Source: an uncultured Aquimarina sp. (lineage in GTDB: Bacteria > Bacteroidota > Bacteroidia > Flavobacteriales > Flavobacteriaceae). Taken from it: a stretch of DNA of 64,000 nucleotides. Shown here piece by piece: positions 18,310-26,905 of the stretch (the stretch's first letter is position 1; each line of letters starts with the position of its first letter). The notes under the pieces are model-generated. The model saw nothing but the letters and a program-made list of their open reading frames with translations, ran no database searches and was not told the DNA's origin. Both the position numbers and the translations under genes were made by a program. The DNA lies in contig CANMLG010000004.1 in NCBI GenBank assembly GCA_947498765.1, positions 62,001 to 126,000 of the forward strand, in the 5' to 3' direction.

Positions 18310-19830
18310 ATGAAATATAAAATTACACTATTTTTATTAGGAATAGTATTTCAGCTTACTGTTGCTCAAAGTACTTATTTTAAAGCGGAAATGACAGAGT
18401 CATTTAAAGATATTAAGTCAAATACTACTTTGTTAGATATTCATCAACTAGATAAGAAGAATACAATTTTAATTAGGGCGATAAAAAAAGACTACGTGAT
18501 CAGTACTTTTAACGAGTCACATAAAATAGTTACAAATATAGAATTAGAAGTAGAAAAAAAAGAAAGTTACCTAGGTAGTATAGTAACGGGGAAAACGCTA
18601 AGAATATTTACAAAAAATAAGATAAGCAAAAAGGTTTCTGGTATTTATTGTAGAACATTTGACCCTGAAACCCAAAAAATTTCGAAAAAATTATTGTTTG
18701 AGGCAAATAGAAGCCAGTCAAGATTAGGGTTATTTTTTGGATTACCAGCAGTTTATGGAAAAGGACAAATTCAAAAATTTAAAGTATCTCTTAATGGTGA
18801 GTATTTTGCTTTTGTTAATAGTACATATTCATTAAATGAAAGTATTTCATCTGTACGTTTATTTAATAATAATCTTGAAGAAGTTTTTAATAAAGAATAC
18901 TTCAGAAAAGAAGGAACCGTATATGTTCCTGATGATTTTTTGGTAACTAACAAGGCCGAAGTGATTTTAGCAGGCAAAGTTTATAAAAAAGGAGGCTGGG
19001 ATAAAAAAGATGGTAAAGCAAATTATACTTATGAAGTTCATAAAATTAGTGAATCGTCAAATACAGAAAAAGTAATAGATTTAGGAGATAATTTTATAAA
19101 TGAATTGAGGTTTGCTAGTAATGAGGAAAAAGTTAGAATGCTTGGATTTTATTCTGAAAACAACTCAAGTAATATGAAAGGAGGAATTTCATTTTCATTT
19201 AAAGATAGTGATATAGAAAATATTAAATTAAAAATGACTCCATTTCCATTAAAGGTTTACAATGATATTTATGGAGAAGCGAAGGCAGAACGAAAAAAGA
19301 AAAAGGAAAAAGAGTTTAAAAGTTATTATTTAGATTATTCCTTAGTTGATAAAGAAGGAAATGCTTATTTAACTGCAGAGCAATTTTATATAACCACTAC
19401 AACAATGCCTAGTGCAAATGGTGGTTTTACAACGATTAATAGTTATCATTATGATAATATTTTAGCCATTAAGTTTGATGCTAAGGGTAATATGGTTTGG
19501 GCACGAAATATTTTAAAAAGCGCTAGTAGTTCATCGTATAACGCATTTGATCTTGAAGGAAAGTTACATGTGTTTTTAAACACAGGTAAGAACATACAAG
19601 AAAAGTCTAATAACCGTAAAAAAATTAGAAAAGGCTTTTTTGAAAAATCAGTACTATATGATATTGTATTTGATGAAAACGGAAATGAAACCTATGAATT
19701 AATTAGAGAAAATGAAAGTAAAGAAGATCGCTTTACTCCTGCAAAAGGCAGCTATGACTTTAATCAGTTTATAATGACAAACAGATCTAAGTATAAAAAG
19801 CAATTTTTGATTTTGTCAAAAGCACATTAA
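18310..19830 (+). CDS. Exported protein of unknown function (506 aa)
   Basis: I do not recognise a family. A signal peptide is clear (MKYKITLFLLGIVFQLTVAQ). The mature part is Lys- and Ser-rich, with alternating short beta-strand patterns reminiscent of a propeller or other repeat of strands (segments such as NAYLTAEQFYITTT and NILAIKFDAKGNMVWARNIL). No cysteine motif, lipobox or sorting tail is visible. It lies 19-31 bp before a second exported protein of similar size, and the two probably form an operon bounded by a promoter and a terminator. Confidence 0.75.
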   Translation: MKYKITLFLLGIVFQLTVAQSTYFKAEMTESFKDIKSNTTLLDIHQLDKKNTILIRAIKKDYVISTFNESHKIVTNIELEVEKKESYLGSIVTGKTLRIFTKNKISKKVSGIYCRTFDPETQKISKKLLFEANRSQSRLGLFFGLPAVYGKGQIQKFKVSLNGEYFAFVNSTYSLNESISSVRLFNNNLEEVFNKEYFRKEGTVYVPDDFLVTNKAEVILAGKVYKKGGWDKKDGKANYTYEVHKISESSNTEKVIDLGDNFINELRFASNEEKVRMLGFYSENNSSNMKGGISFSFKDSDIENIKLKMTPFPLKVYNDIYGEAKAERKKKKEKEFKSYYLDYSLVDKEGNAYLTAEQFYITTTTMPSANGGFTTINSYHYDNILAIKFDAKGNMVWARNILKSASSSSYNAFDLEGKLHVFLNTGKNIQEKSNNRKKIRKGFFEKSVLYDIVFDENGNETYELIRENESKEDRFTPAKGSYDFNQFIMTNRSKYKKQFLILSKAH

Positions 19831-19861
19831 GTTATTTCTTATTTATTATATGAGTTTTTTT

Positions 19862-21412
19862 ATGAAGAAGGTTTTTTTGAGCATTTTTTTAATGCTATGT
19901 AGTGTGGTTATGTTTGCGCAAAAGGAGGTGGCAGTATTTGAAAATAAAAACTTTACAGGGCCATATGAAGAAGGGAAAGAGTCATACAATATAAAAGACC
20001 CTGAGACCAATGAGCATTGGATTTTAATTAATCATAAAAATAAGTTGTTTTTTTATCATCTTAATTCAGATTTTACTCTTAAAAAAGAGTTTACATTAAA
20101 AAAAATAGGGAATGATATTCAATTTTTACAAGGATATCATGTAACAGACCAGAAAATAATATTGTTTTTTTCAAATTTAGAGTTTAATAAATTAGCCACA
20201 TTAAAAATTGATAAAAGCGATTATGTAGTTGAAAAAGAAATTAAAAAGTTTTCAATACCAAAAGAAAAAGTAGTTCAGTCAATTGCTCAGGATAATAAAT
20301 TTTATATAATAACTGTTAAAAAATATAGTTCAGAAGTTAATATCCATGAATTTAAAGCAGATTTAAATTTTACATCACATAAAGTAACGTTTCCCGAAAT
20401 AGGGAAAAAAAATGTAGATACTGATAAAACGATAAGAGTTAGTAGATTGTTGCTTGGTAGTAGGTTTAAACATATACGTGAAGCTTTAAGTACTAAAAAG
20501 AAGGAAACAAAATTACCTATTCAAAAGATTAATAAAGAGAATCCTAATTCAATTGCAGTTGTTTCGGATCCTTCAAAGTTATATTCAGTTAAAAATGGAA
20601 TGATTTTTACATTCGATAATGATCCTGATTTTACACAAATAATAAAGTTAAATACCCTTTCATATAAATTAGATACATTAAAATTAGCTAAGCCTAAACT
20701 AGGTCAGGAAGCTAGAAGTCATAATTCGTATATATACGATGATAAAATTATGCAAGTATCAGTCAACCTAGAGCATTTTCTTTTGGATATAAAGAACTTA
20801 AATTCCGGAAAAAGTATTGTTAAGTATGGGTTGAATTCTAATGATTCTATTTATTTTAAAAACTCACCAATTATATTAGATGGAGGTTTACATGCTTTTA
20901 CGGTTAACAAACACAAAGAGTTTGAAAAAACTTCTAAGTTTTTAAGAATTCTTAGTAATAGTAATGTAGGAGTAAGTTTGTATCAATTAGCAGGGGGTAG
21001 ATTTCAAATGAAAGTAGGAAGTTCTAAAGAGAAAACCCATACAGATGCAGTATCAATTGTCTCTTTTGGAGGTCCAGTGGGTTCCGTATTTGGGGGAGCA
21101 TTAGCCGTAGGTTTTAATGCTTCTTTAAATGTGTATAGTAGTGTTAAGTATTCGAAATCAACCTATTTTAATGCGTATTTGAATAACGAATTAGAACATA
21201 TAAAAGGAGATATGCCAAGGGATTTATTTGAAGAAATTAAAGAGTTTGAAAATAAGTTAGAAGGTGTTATTAGAAAAGAAGATAATTCTTTTTATTTTGG
21301 CGATATTACATACACAGCTTTAAAAAATGTATTTAAAGAAAATGAAAAATTTTATTATTGTTATTTAGATAGTAAAAACCATAATTATCATATTGTTGAG
21401 TTTAAAGAATAA
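19862..21412 (+). CDS. Exported protein of unknown function (~516 aa)
   Basis: An unrecognised protein with a signal peptide MKKVFLSIFLMLCSVVMFAQ. I chose ATG at 19862; an in-frame ATG at 19850 would add MSFF. The body is rich in Lys and Phe. A Gly-rich hydrophobic stretch (FGGPVGSVFGGALAVGFNAS) near residues 400-420 looks like a membrane-interacting or amyloid-like segment. It is similar in size and context to the preceding gene. A terminator follows about 30 bp downstream. Confidence 0.7.
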   Translation: MKKVFLSIFLMLCSVVMFAQKEVAVFENKNFTGPYEEGKESYNIKDPETNEHWILINHKNKLFFYHLNSDFTLKKEFTLKKIGNDIQFLQGYHVTDQKIILFFSNLEFNKLATLKIDKSDYVVEKEIKKFSIPKEKVVQSIAQDNKFYIITVKKYSSEVNIHEFKADLNFTSHKVTFPEIGKKNVDTDKTIRVSRLLLGSRFKHIREALSTKKKETKLPIQKINKENPNSIAVVSDPSKLYSVKNGMIFTFDNDPDFTQIIKLNTLSYKLDTLKLAKPKLGQEARSHNSYIYDDKIMQVSVNLEHFLLDIKNLNSGKSIVKYGLNSNDSIYFKNSPIILDGGLHAFTVNKHKEFEKTSKFLRILSNSNVGVSLYQLAGGRFQMKVGSSKEKTHTDAVSIVSFGGPVGSVFGGALAVGFNASLNVYSSVKYSKSTYFNAYLNNELEHIKGDMPRDLFEEIKEFENKLEGVIRKEDNSFYFGDITYTALKNVFKENEKFYYCYLDSKNHNYHIVEFKE

Positions 21413-21440
21413 TTTTCTCTTAAAATAAATTAAAGTATAC

Positions 21441-21476
21441 AAAAGCCTCGATAAAATTTCGAGGCTTTTGTTGTTT
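21441..21476 (+). terminator. Rho-independent terminator
   Basis: AAAAGCCTCGA and TCGAGGCTTTT pair around a short A/T loop. The position directly after the second exported-protein gene fits its transcript end. Confidence 0.88.
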
Positions 21477-21812
21477 TAAAAAAAATATTTTACGCCTTAT
21501 ATTCTTGCAAAAATAGTAGTAGAGAAGTTCACATTCTTTTTTTTACATGTGATTATTCAAATGATTTCATCAGAGCATTTTTTAAGTCTACATTACTTAA
21601 AATGTAAAGTTTATTTTTATTAGCTAACAAAGTTAAAAATAATAAAATCATTATGTTTTTTATTTAAAAGGCTGATAATTAGCATTTTACTTTTTATTTT
21701 AATAATTGGCAAACAAATTATTTAGAATTACTAAAATAAACCCCTGAAAACAGGGGTAAAATTAATGTTTTTATAGTGTAAATTTGAATCAAATGGTTAA
21801 GTGTAAATTAAT

Positions 21813-21898
21813 AAAAAGAGTTCAATTAACACTGTTTGTAAAATAAGTGTGAGTTATAAGTTTCGGGGGATTAGTTTAGCTATTATTGAACTCTTTTT
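21813..21898. repeat. 14-bp inverted repeat with 58-nt spacer
   Basis: AAAAAGAGTTCAAT (21813-21826) and ATTGAACTCTTTTT (21885-21898) are perfectly complementary. Inside, TAACACT and AGTGTGAGTTA could extend the fold partially. Confidence 0.55.
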
Positions 21899-21902
21899 TA
21901 CT

Positions 21903-21944
21903 AAAACAGTTCATTTAGGAAGGTCTAAATGAACTGTTTTTTTT
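21903..21944. terminator. Terminator downstream of the LeuA/CimA-type gene (possibly bidirectional)
   Basis: AAAACAGTTCATTTAG and CTAAATGAACTGTTTT form a perfect 16-bp stem with a GAAGGT loop. The T-tract is longer on the plus strand; on the minus strand a shorter T run follows. It lies 20 bp beyond the stop codon of the minus-strand synthase gene. Confidence 0.75.
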
Positions 21945-21964
21945 ATGTGTTTTTTTAGAGTTAA

Positions 21965-23491
21965 TTAGTTCAACTCATTGATGTTTAGCATTTTTTCTGT
22001 GGCTTTAATAGCGGATACAGTTTGGTCGGAATCTAAACCTCGGGAAACAAATTCTTTATTTCCGTCTTTCCAAGTAATCACAGTTTCACATAACGCATCG
22101 GAATGACTTCCTGGAGGTATTCGAACAGAGTAGTCAATCAATTCTGGGATAGTTTTGTTTCTTTTTGAATATAGCTTTCTAAGGGCATTCATAAAGGCAT
22201 CAAATTGACCATCCCCTTGGGCATGTTCCTCGTACAATACACCTTCGATTCTTACAGAAACAGTAGTAGAAGGTTTTAAACCTTTAGCATGCGTTAATAC
22301 ATATGATTCTACAAGAACAGTCTGCTCTAAGCTACCGTTGTCTAAAACGTCGGAAATGATGTATGGAAGGTCATCTTTTGTAAGCACCTCTTTTTTATCA
22401 CCCAGCTCAATAATACGTTGTGTTATTTTTTTTATTTCATCAGGATTAAGCTCTAAACCTAGCTCTTGTAAGTTTTTTTCAATATTGGCTTTACCCGAAG
22501 TTTTTCCTAAAGCATATTTGCGTTTACGCCCAAAACGTTCAGGGAGTAAATCATTAAAATACAGATTCTTTTTATTGTCACCATCAGCATGAATTCCTGC
22601 AGTTTGTGTAAACACATTGTCGCCTACAACAGGCTTATTTACAGGGATTCTAAAACCTGAAAAATTTTCTACCAACTTACTTACCTTGTAAAGTGCTTTC
22701 TCTTCAACATTGATTTTAATTTCTGGCATAAAATCATTAATCACTGCTATAGCACTAGCCATTGGAGCATTCCCTGCTCGTTCTCCCATGCCATTCATAG
22801 TAAGATGGAGGCCATGTGCCCCGGCTTTTATAGCTTCCATAATATTGGCAACACTTAAATCATAGTCATTATGTGCATGAAAATCAAAGTGCATATTGGG
22901 ATAGCGTTCAACTAATTCAGTGATGAATTTTTTTGACTCCTCGTAAGTGAGTACACCTAGCGTATCTGGTAACAACACGCGTTTAATAGGTTGTGTAGCT
23001 AAAAAATCAAGATATTGTAGTACGTATTCCTTGGAATCCCGCATTCCATTACTCCAGTCTTCGAGGTATACATTAGTGGCTATTCCTTTACTGGTAGCTA
23101 ATTCAAGATTACTTGCAATATCAGCAAAGTGTTGTTCTGGTGTTTTTTTTAGTTGGTGCGTTAAATGATTTAAAGAACCTTTGGTAAGTAGATTTTGTAC
23201 TTTTGCACCAGCATCAAGCATCCATTGTATAGAAATTCCTCGGTCAACAAAACACAATACTTCAATACGATCAATTAAACCCTGTTTTTCTGCCCATGAA
23301 GTAATGTCGGTTACCGCTTGGAATTCACCTTTAGAAACTCGAGCAGAAGCAATTTCAATGCGATCTACTTTAAGTTCTAAAAGTAATAATTTAGCCAAGG
23401 TCAATTTTTCGGAAGCTGAAAATGATACTCCTGAGGTTTGTTCACCATCACGAAGTGTGGTGTCCATTATTTCTATATGTCTTTTGTTCAT
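21965..23491 (-). CDS. leuA: 2-isopropylmalate synthase / citramalate synthase family protein
   Basis: A 508-aa DRE-TIM metallolyase-type condensing enzyme using acetyl-CoA. It has the N-terminal MDTTLRDGEQTSGVSFS motif, the metal-binding FHAHNDYDLS segment near residue 205 and a C-terminal LeuA-type allosteric domain (about 390-508, with YSVRIPPGSHSDA). The stretch DRIEIASARVSKGEFQAV resembles, from memory, the citramalate synthase CimA of Leptospira, so it may use pyruvate (isoleucine route) rather than ketoisovalerate. Neighbouring leuCD fits either role because both routes use that isomerase. A terminator separates it from leuD, so it is probably transcribed alone. The symbol is therefore provisional. 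Confidence 0.8.
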   Translation of the reverse strand: MNKRHIEIMDTTLRDGEQTSGVSFSASEKLTLAKLLLLELKVDRIEIASARVSKGEFQAVTDITSWAEKQGLIDRIEVLCFVDRGISIQWMLDAGAKVQNLLTKGSLNHLTHQLKKTPEQHFADIASNLELATSKGIATNVYLEDWSNGMRDSKEYVLQYLDFLATQPIKRVLLPDTLGVLTYEESKKFITELVERYPNMHFDFHAHNDYDLSVANIMEAIKAGAHGLHLTMNGMGERAGNAPMASAIAVINDFMPEIKINVEEKALYKVSKLVENFSGFRIPVNKPVVGDNVFTQTAGIHADGDNKKNLYFNDLLPERFGRKRKYALGKTSGKANIEKNLQELGLELNPDEIKKITQRIIELGDKKEVLTKDDLPYIISDVLDNGSLEQTVLVESYVLTHAKGLKPSTTVSVRIEGVLYEEHAQGDGQFDAFMNALRKLYSKRNKTIPELIDYSVRIPPGSHSDALCETVITWKDGNKEFVSRGLDSDQTVSAIKATEKMLNINELN

Positions 23492-23579
23492 TTTAGTACT
23501 TATGAAATTCTATATTCAATACTATTATTGATTTATATCATATTTATAATTAATTTGATGTAAATCGAAGCAGAAAAGC

Positions 23580-23615
23580 AAAAAGCGTCTTAACTTTATA
23601 GTTAAAACGCTTTTT
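23580..23615 (-). terminator. Terminator between leuD and the synthase gene
   Basis: AAAAAGCGT and ACGCTTTTT, then TTAACT and AGTTAA, form a nearly perfect 16-bp stem (one C/A mismatch) with a TTAT loop. On the minus strand it lies about 19 bp after the leuD stop and is followed by T-rich sequence, so leuCD transcription probably ends here. Confidence 0.85.
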
Positions 23616-23633
23616 GTAATAAATGTTTTTATA

Positions 23634-24230
23634 CTATAAAGGTAACTCTTCAGCAAAAGCTGTAATATCCTTTTTAATATTTTGAAGGTAATCAATATCA
23701 TCAAAACCGTTCAACATATTTCCTTTTTTATATCCATTGATATCAAAAGACTCACTTTCGCCAGTAGCTAATAAGGTTACTTTTTGCTCAGGTAAGTTTA
23801 CTTCAATTTCTGTATTTGGATCAGCTTCTATGGCAGCAAATACTTTTTCAGCAAACTCAGCACTTACTTGTACTGGAAGTACCCCTATGTTTAAACAGTT
23901 ACCTTTAAAAATATCAGCAAAAAAGCTAGAAATTACACAACGGAATCCATAATCGTAAACTGCCCATGCAGCATGCTCACGTGATGATCCGGAACCAAAA
24001 TTTTTGCCTCCTACAAGGATTTTTCCAGAGTAAGTAGCGTCGTTTAAAACGAAATCAGCTTTGGGTGTATTATCATTGTTATACCTCCAGTCTCGGAATA
24101 AATTGTCTCCGAAGCCTTTACGCTCTGTTGCTTTTAAAAAACGAGCAGGTATGATTTGATCTGTATCCACATTTTCTATAGGAAGTGGTACAGCAGTACT
24201 TTTTAATATTTCGAATTTATCGTATGCCAT
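23634..24230 (-). CDS. leuD: 3-isopropylmalate dehydratase small subunit
   Basis: A 198-aa protein of usual LeuD length. It shows the swivel-domain signatures PIENVDTDQIIPARFLK and GKNFGSGSSREHAAWA. With LeuC it isomerises 2- to 3-isopropylmalate, and citraconate-type intermediates in the citramalate route. It lies about 108 bp downstream of leuC, the gap holding a tandem repeat and a hairpin, and is followed by a terminator. Confidence 0.96.
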   Translation of the reverse strand: MAYDKFEILKSTAVPLPIENVDTDQIIPARFLKATERKGFGDNLFRDWRYNNDNTPKADFVLNDATYSGKILVGGKNFGSGSSREHAAWAVYDYGFRCVISSFFADIFKGNCLNIGVLPVQVSAEFAEKVFAAIEADPNTEIEVNLPEQKVTLLATGESESFDINGYKKGNMLNGFDDIDYLQNIKKDITAFAEELPL

Positions 24231-24233
24231 TTT

Positions 24234-24271
24234 ATTAGCTTTTGGCTATTAGCTTTTGGCTATTAGCTATT
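24234..24271. repeat. 14-bp tandem repeat in the leuC-leuD gap
   Basis: ATTAGCTTTTGGCT occurs twice in full and a third time in part (ATTAGCTATT). It sits just upstream of the leuD start codon on the minus strand, so copy-number change could alter leuD translation. Similar simple repeats occur in other Bacteroidota intergenic gaps. Confidence 0.8.
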
Positions 24272-24322
24272 CTTGTTTTTTTTTATTTTATTAGCAAATG
24301 ACAAGGGGTCATAAGCTAACTG

Positions 24323-24341
24323 TAATTCGCAAAGCGAATTA
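24323..24341. repeat. Hairpin overlapping the leuC stop codon
   Basis: TAATTCGC and GCGAATTA pair around AAA. The arm includes the leuC stop codon. There is no U-tract, so an mRNA-stabilising or processing role is more likely than termination. Confidence 0.5.
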
Positions 24342-25739
24342 TGCATTCATTAACTCACGTGGGTCAGTTACTTTTCCGGTAACAGCTGCGGCAGCCGCAA
24401 CTAAAGGAGAAGCAAGTAGTGTTCTTGATCCAGGTCCTTGACGGCCTTCAAAGTTACGATTACTAGTACTAACGGCTAGTTTTCCAGCAGGTACCTTATC
24501 ATCGTTCATGGCTAAACAGGCAGAACATCCAGGTTCACGTAACTCAAAACCAGCTTCGTGAATAATATCTAAAATACCTTCTTCTTTAATAGCAGCTTCA
24601 ACTTTATGAGATCCAGGTACTAACCATGCAGTTACATGATCTGCTTTTTTACGTCCTTTGATAATAGAAGCAAAAGCTCTAAAATCTTCAATACGACCAT
24701 TAGTACAACTTCCTATAAAAACAAAATCGATAGGTTTACCAATCATGTCATCACCTTCGTTAAAGTCCATATAGCCTAAAGACTTTTTGTAGGTAGCCAC
24801 GCCACCTTCAACATCGGCAGCATTAGGTATACTTTTAGAAATTCCCATTCCCATTCCTGGGTTGGTTCCATAAGTAATCATTGGTTCAATATCAGCAGCA
24901 TCAAACGTCAATTCTTTATCAAAAACAGCATCATCATCAGTTTTTAATGTTTTCCAGTAAGCCATTGCTTTATCCCAAGCAGCACCAGATGGAGTAAATT
25001 CACGCCCTTTTACATATTCAAATGTTTTCTTATCTGGAGCAATCATTCCACCACGGGCACCCATTTCAATACTTAGATTACATACAGTCATACGACCTTC
25101 CATAGTCATATTTTCAAATACGTCACCAGCATATTCTACAAAATATCCTGTAGCACCAGATGTAGTTAATTTTGAAATAATGTATAAAGCTACATCTTTA
25201 GGAGTAACTCCAAAACTTAATGCACCTTTAACATTGATACGCATTTTTTTAGGCTTTGGCTGCATAATACATTGTGTAGCCAATACCATTTCAACTTCCG
25301 AAGTTCCAATACCAAAGGCAATGGCTCCAAAAGCACCGTGAGTAGATGTATGCGAATCACCACATACTATAGTTGCACCAGGTTGAGTGATACCATATTC
25401 TGGTCCTACAACGTGTACAATACCATTTTTTTCGTGTCCTAATCCCCAGTGGCTAATACCATGTTTAGCTGCGTTTTCTTCTAATGCTTTTAATTGATTA
25501 GCAGAAAGTGGATCAGCAACGGGTAAGTGCTGGTTAATTGTAGGGGTGTTGTGATCTGCTGTAGCAAATGTTTTTGAAGGATATAAAACGTCAATACCTC
25601 TGTTTTCAATTCCTAAAAAAGCAACAGGGCTTGTTACTTCATGCACCATGTGGCGGTCTATGAACAATACGTCTGGTCCATCTTCAACATGTTTTACTAC
25701 ATGCGAATCCCATACTTTGTCAAATAATGTCTTACTCAT
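24339..25739 (-). CDS. leuC: 3-isopropylmalate dehydratase large subunit
   Basis: A 466-aa aconitase-superfamily subunit. [4Fe-4S] ligands are visible as the Cys in [13 protein letters not shown] and the pair in [12 protein letters not shown]. Substrate-binding blocks include [20 protein letters not shown] and [11 protein letters not shown]. It is the first gene of the leuCD transcript; a consensus -7 element lies about 60 bp upstream of its ATG. No truncation is seen. Confidence 0.97.
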   Translation of the reverse strand: MSKTLFDKVWDSHVVKHVEDGPDVLFIDRHMVHEVTSPVAFLGIENRGIDVLYPSKTFATADHNTPTINQHLPVADPLSANQLKALEENAAKHGISHWGLGHEKNGIVHVVGPEYGITQPGATIVCGDSHTSTHGAFGAIAFGIGTSEVEMVLATQCIMQPKPKKMRINVKGALSFGVTPKDVALYIISKLTTSGATGYFVEYAGDVFENMTMEGRMTVCNLSIEMGARGGMIAPDKKTFEYVKGREFTPSGAAWDKAMAYWKTLKTDDDAVFDKELTFDAADIEPMITYGTNPGMGMGISKSIPNAADVEGGVATYKKSLGYMDFNEGDDMIGKPIDFVFIGSCTNGRIEDFRAFASIIKGRKKADHVTAWLVPGSHKVEAAIKEEGILDIIHEAGFELREPGCSACLAMNDDKVPAGKLAVSTSNRNFEGRQGPGSRTLLASPLVAAAAAVTGKVTDPRELMNA

Positions 25740-25797
25740 TTCGGTTTTTTTTATCGATCAAAAAAGCAAATAATTAAAAAATACTTTTTTGGATTTG

Positions 25798-25805
25798 CAA
25801 ATTTA
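25798..25805 (-). promoter_or_regulatory. -7 promoter element of leuC
   Basis: Read on the minus strand this is TAAATTTG, an exact match to the Bacteroidota -7 consensus, about 60 bp before the leuC start. A TTTGAAGT further upstream is closer than the usual -33 spacing. Confidence 0.5.
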
Positions 25806-26026
25806 CGAAAATATGACTTCAAATTTGCGAATATTATTTAATTAGAACGGGTTCAAATAAGTTGAAATTACGATGTTCAAAAATGGATTTACGGTTTTAA
25901 ACAGTCTAGGAGTTATGTGATTTTAAATGCAAAAAAGAGAAATATTTAAAAAAATAATTTTAAAAAAAAATAATTTGATTCTTTTTTTAAGATTAGTTAA
26001 ACAGGAAAAAACCGCTTCATAAAAAG

Positions 26027-26036
26027 GTGTTAACAC
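26027..26036. promoter_or_regulatory. Palindrome GTGTTAACAC, candidate operator
   Basis: This is a perfect 10-bp palindrome upstream of the LuxR-type gene. Its 9-bp core GTGTTAACA is repeated at 26889-26897, just before the first CIS gene. A role as a binding site for the adjacent regulator is inference only. Confidence 0.35.
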
Positions 26037-26101
26037 TTAAGGTAACTTGTTGTAATTGAGTAAATTTACATGTCACCCTTTTATTAAGAAACCAACAAAA
26101 A

Positions 26102-26773
26102 ATGTATTATAATCTAAAAAAAGAGGCCTCTTTTATTGATAGATGTTTGCTAAGGTCAAAGCTTTCAAAAATTTTAGATTCGTGCGAACGGTCAAAGAAA
26201 TTGATTATAAGTATCTGTACTGTTAAAAAAGGTGTTTTATTATACTATAATAAAGCCTTTAAAGAAATTGTAGGTTGCAATAATACGAGTTTTTTTGAAT
26301 CAGATTGGGAGCATGGATGTCCTGTAATTGATGCTGTAGAGTTGGCTACAGTGAAAAAAAAAATAAATGATTTTTTTACAAGTAACCTATATAGGAATGT
26401 ATTTTCATTAAAATATCATATTATAAATTTTTGCGGCAAAAGAATTTACGTTAAGCATGAAGCCATGTTGTTTAATTTCGAAGATCAAGCATTGGTATTA
26501 AATTATTATTACGATATTTCAGAAAAAGAAGATATAGAAAAATGCATACAATTAAATACTAAGTGCGGTTTTACAAACTTCAAATTAATATCAATAAGAG
26601 AAAAAGAAGTACTTAAATTAATTGCCGATGGTTTTTCTTCAAAACAAATAGCAGATCGCCTTTTTATTAGTAATCATACCGCAATTTCTCACAGAAAACA
26701 TCTTATTGAAAAATTCAAGGTAAAAAATACGGCACAACTTATCAAAGAAGCTTCAAAGGTTATTGAACTATAA
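26102..26773 (+). CDS. LuxR-type helix-turn-helix regulator beside the CIS cluster
   Basis: A 223-aa protein. The C-terminal ~60 residues form a LuxR/FixJ helix-turn-helix (SIREKEVLKLIADGFSSKQI then ADRLFISNHTAISHRKHLIE). Residues about 40-150 have the look of a PAS-type sensor (LLYYNKAFKEIVGCNNTSFF, and YHIINFCGKRIYVKHE). No phosphoacceptor domain is evident. The gene has its own terminator, and the CIS operon begins 132 bp downstream on the same strand, making this the best candidate for a local regulator. The sensed signal is unknown. Confidence 0.85.
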   Translation: MYYNLKKEASFIDRCLLRSKLSKILDSCERSKKLIISICTVKKGVLLYYNKAFKEIVGCNNTSFFESDWEHGCPVIDAVELATVKKKINDFFTSNLYRNVFSLKYHIINFCGKRIYVKHEAMLFNFEDQALVLNYYYDISEKEDIEKCIQLNTKCGFTNFKLISIREKEVLKLIADGFSSKQIADRLFISNHTAISHRKHLIEKFKVKNTAQLIKEASKVIEL

Positions 26774-26823
26774 TTCATTTTATTTATATTCTTAATGCAA
26801 GGTAGTGATTATTAAATATTTGT

Positions 26824-26852
26824 AAATCCCCATTTTTGGGGATTGTTTTTTC
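26824..26852 (+). terminator. Terminator between the regulator and the CIS operon
   Basis: AATCCCC and GGGGATT pair around a T-rich loop and are followed by GTTTTTTT. It isolates the regulator transcript from the CIS operon, which must therefore have its own promoter between about 26853 and 26905. Confidence 0.85.
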
Positions 26853-26888
26853 AAGGCACCTTTCGGAAATTTACTTAACATCAAACAA

Positions 26889-26897
26889 GTGTTAACA
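26889..26897. promoter_or_regulatory. GTGTTAACA element before the first CIS gene
   Basis: The 9-bp sequence is identical to the core of the palindrome upstream of the LuxR-type gene and lies 9 bp before the first CIS ATG. It is a possible shared operator, but eight of these bases form a simple palindrome and chance occurrence is not excluded. Confidence 0.3.
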
Positions 26898-26905
26898 GTA
26901 AGTAT

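Larger units (their letters stand above)
21477..21964. other. 488-bp gene-free region with nested inverted repeats
   Basis: No ORF is convincing. The left ~330 bp is plain AT-rich DNA. The right part holds a long-range inverted repeat (21813-21898) directly followed by a hairpin with a T-tract (21903-21944). This might be a small RNA on the plus strand or the 3' end region of the synthase gene on the minus strand. Confidence 0.5.
25740..26101. other. Divergent leuC / LuxR-regulator intergenic region
   Basis: A 362-bp AT-rich region with no ORF. It carries the leuC -7 element on the minus strand, a long A/T tract around 25920-25990, and a 10-bp palindrome GTGTTAACAC (26027-26036) about 65 bp before the regulator gene. 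A similar GTGTTAACA recurs before the CIS operon. Confidence 0.5.

Noticed and set aside
23181..23531. 116-aa frame opposite the LeuA-type gene
   Set aside because: Antisense shadow of a well-conserved enzyme gene.
26855..26880. Sigma-54 promoter (GGCAC) before the CIS operon
   Set aside because: The -12 TTGC part is absent at the required spacing.
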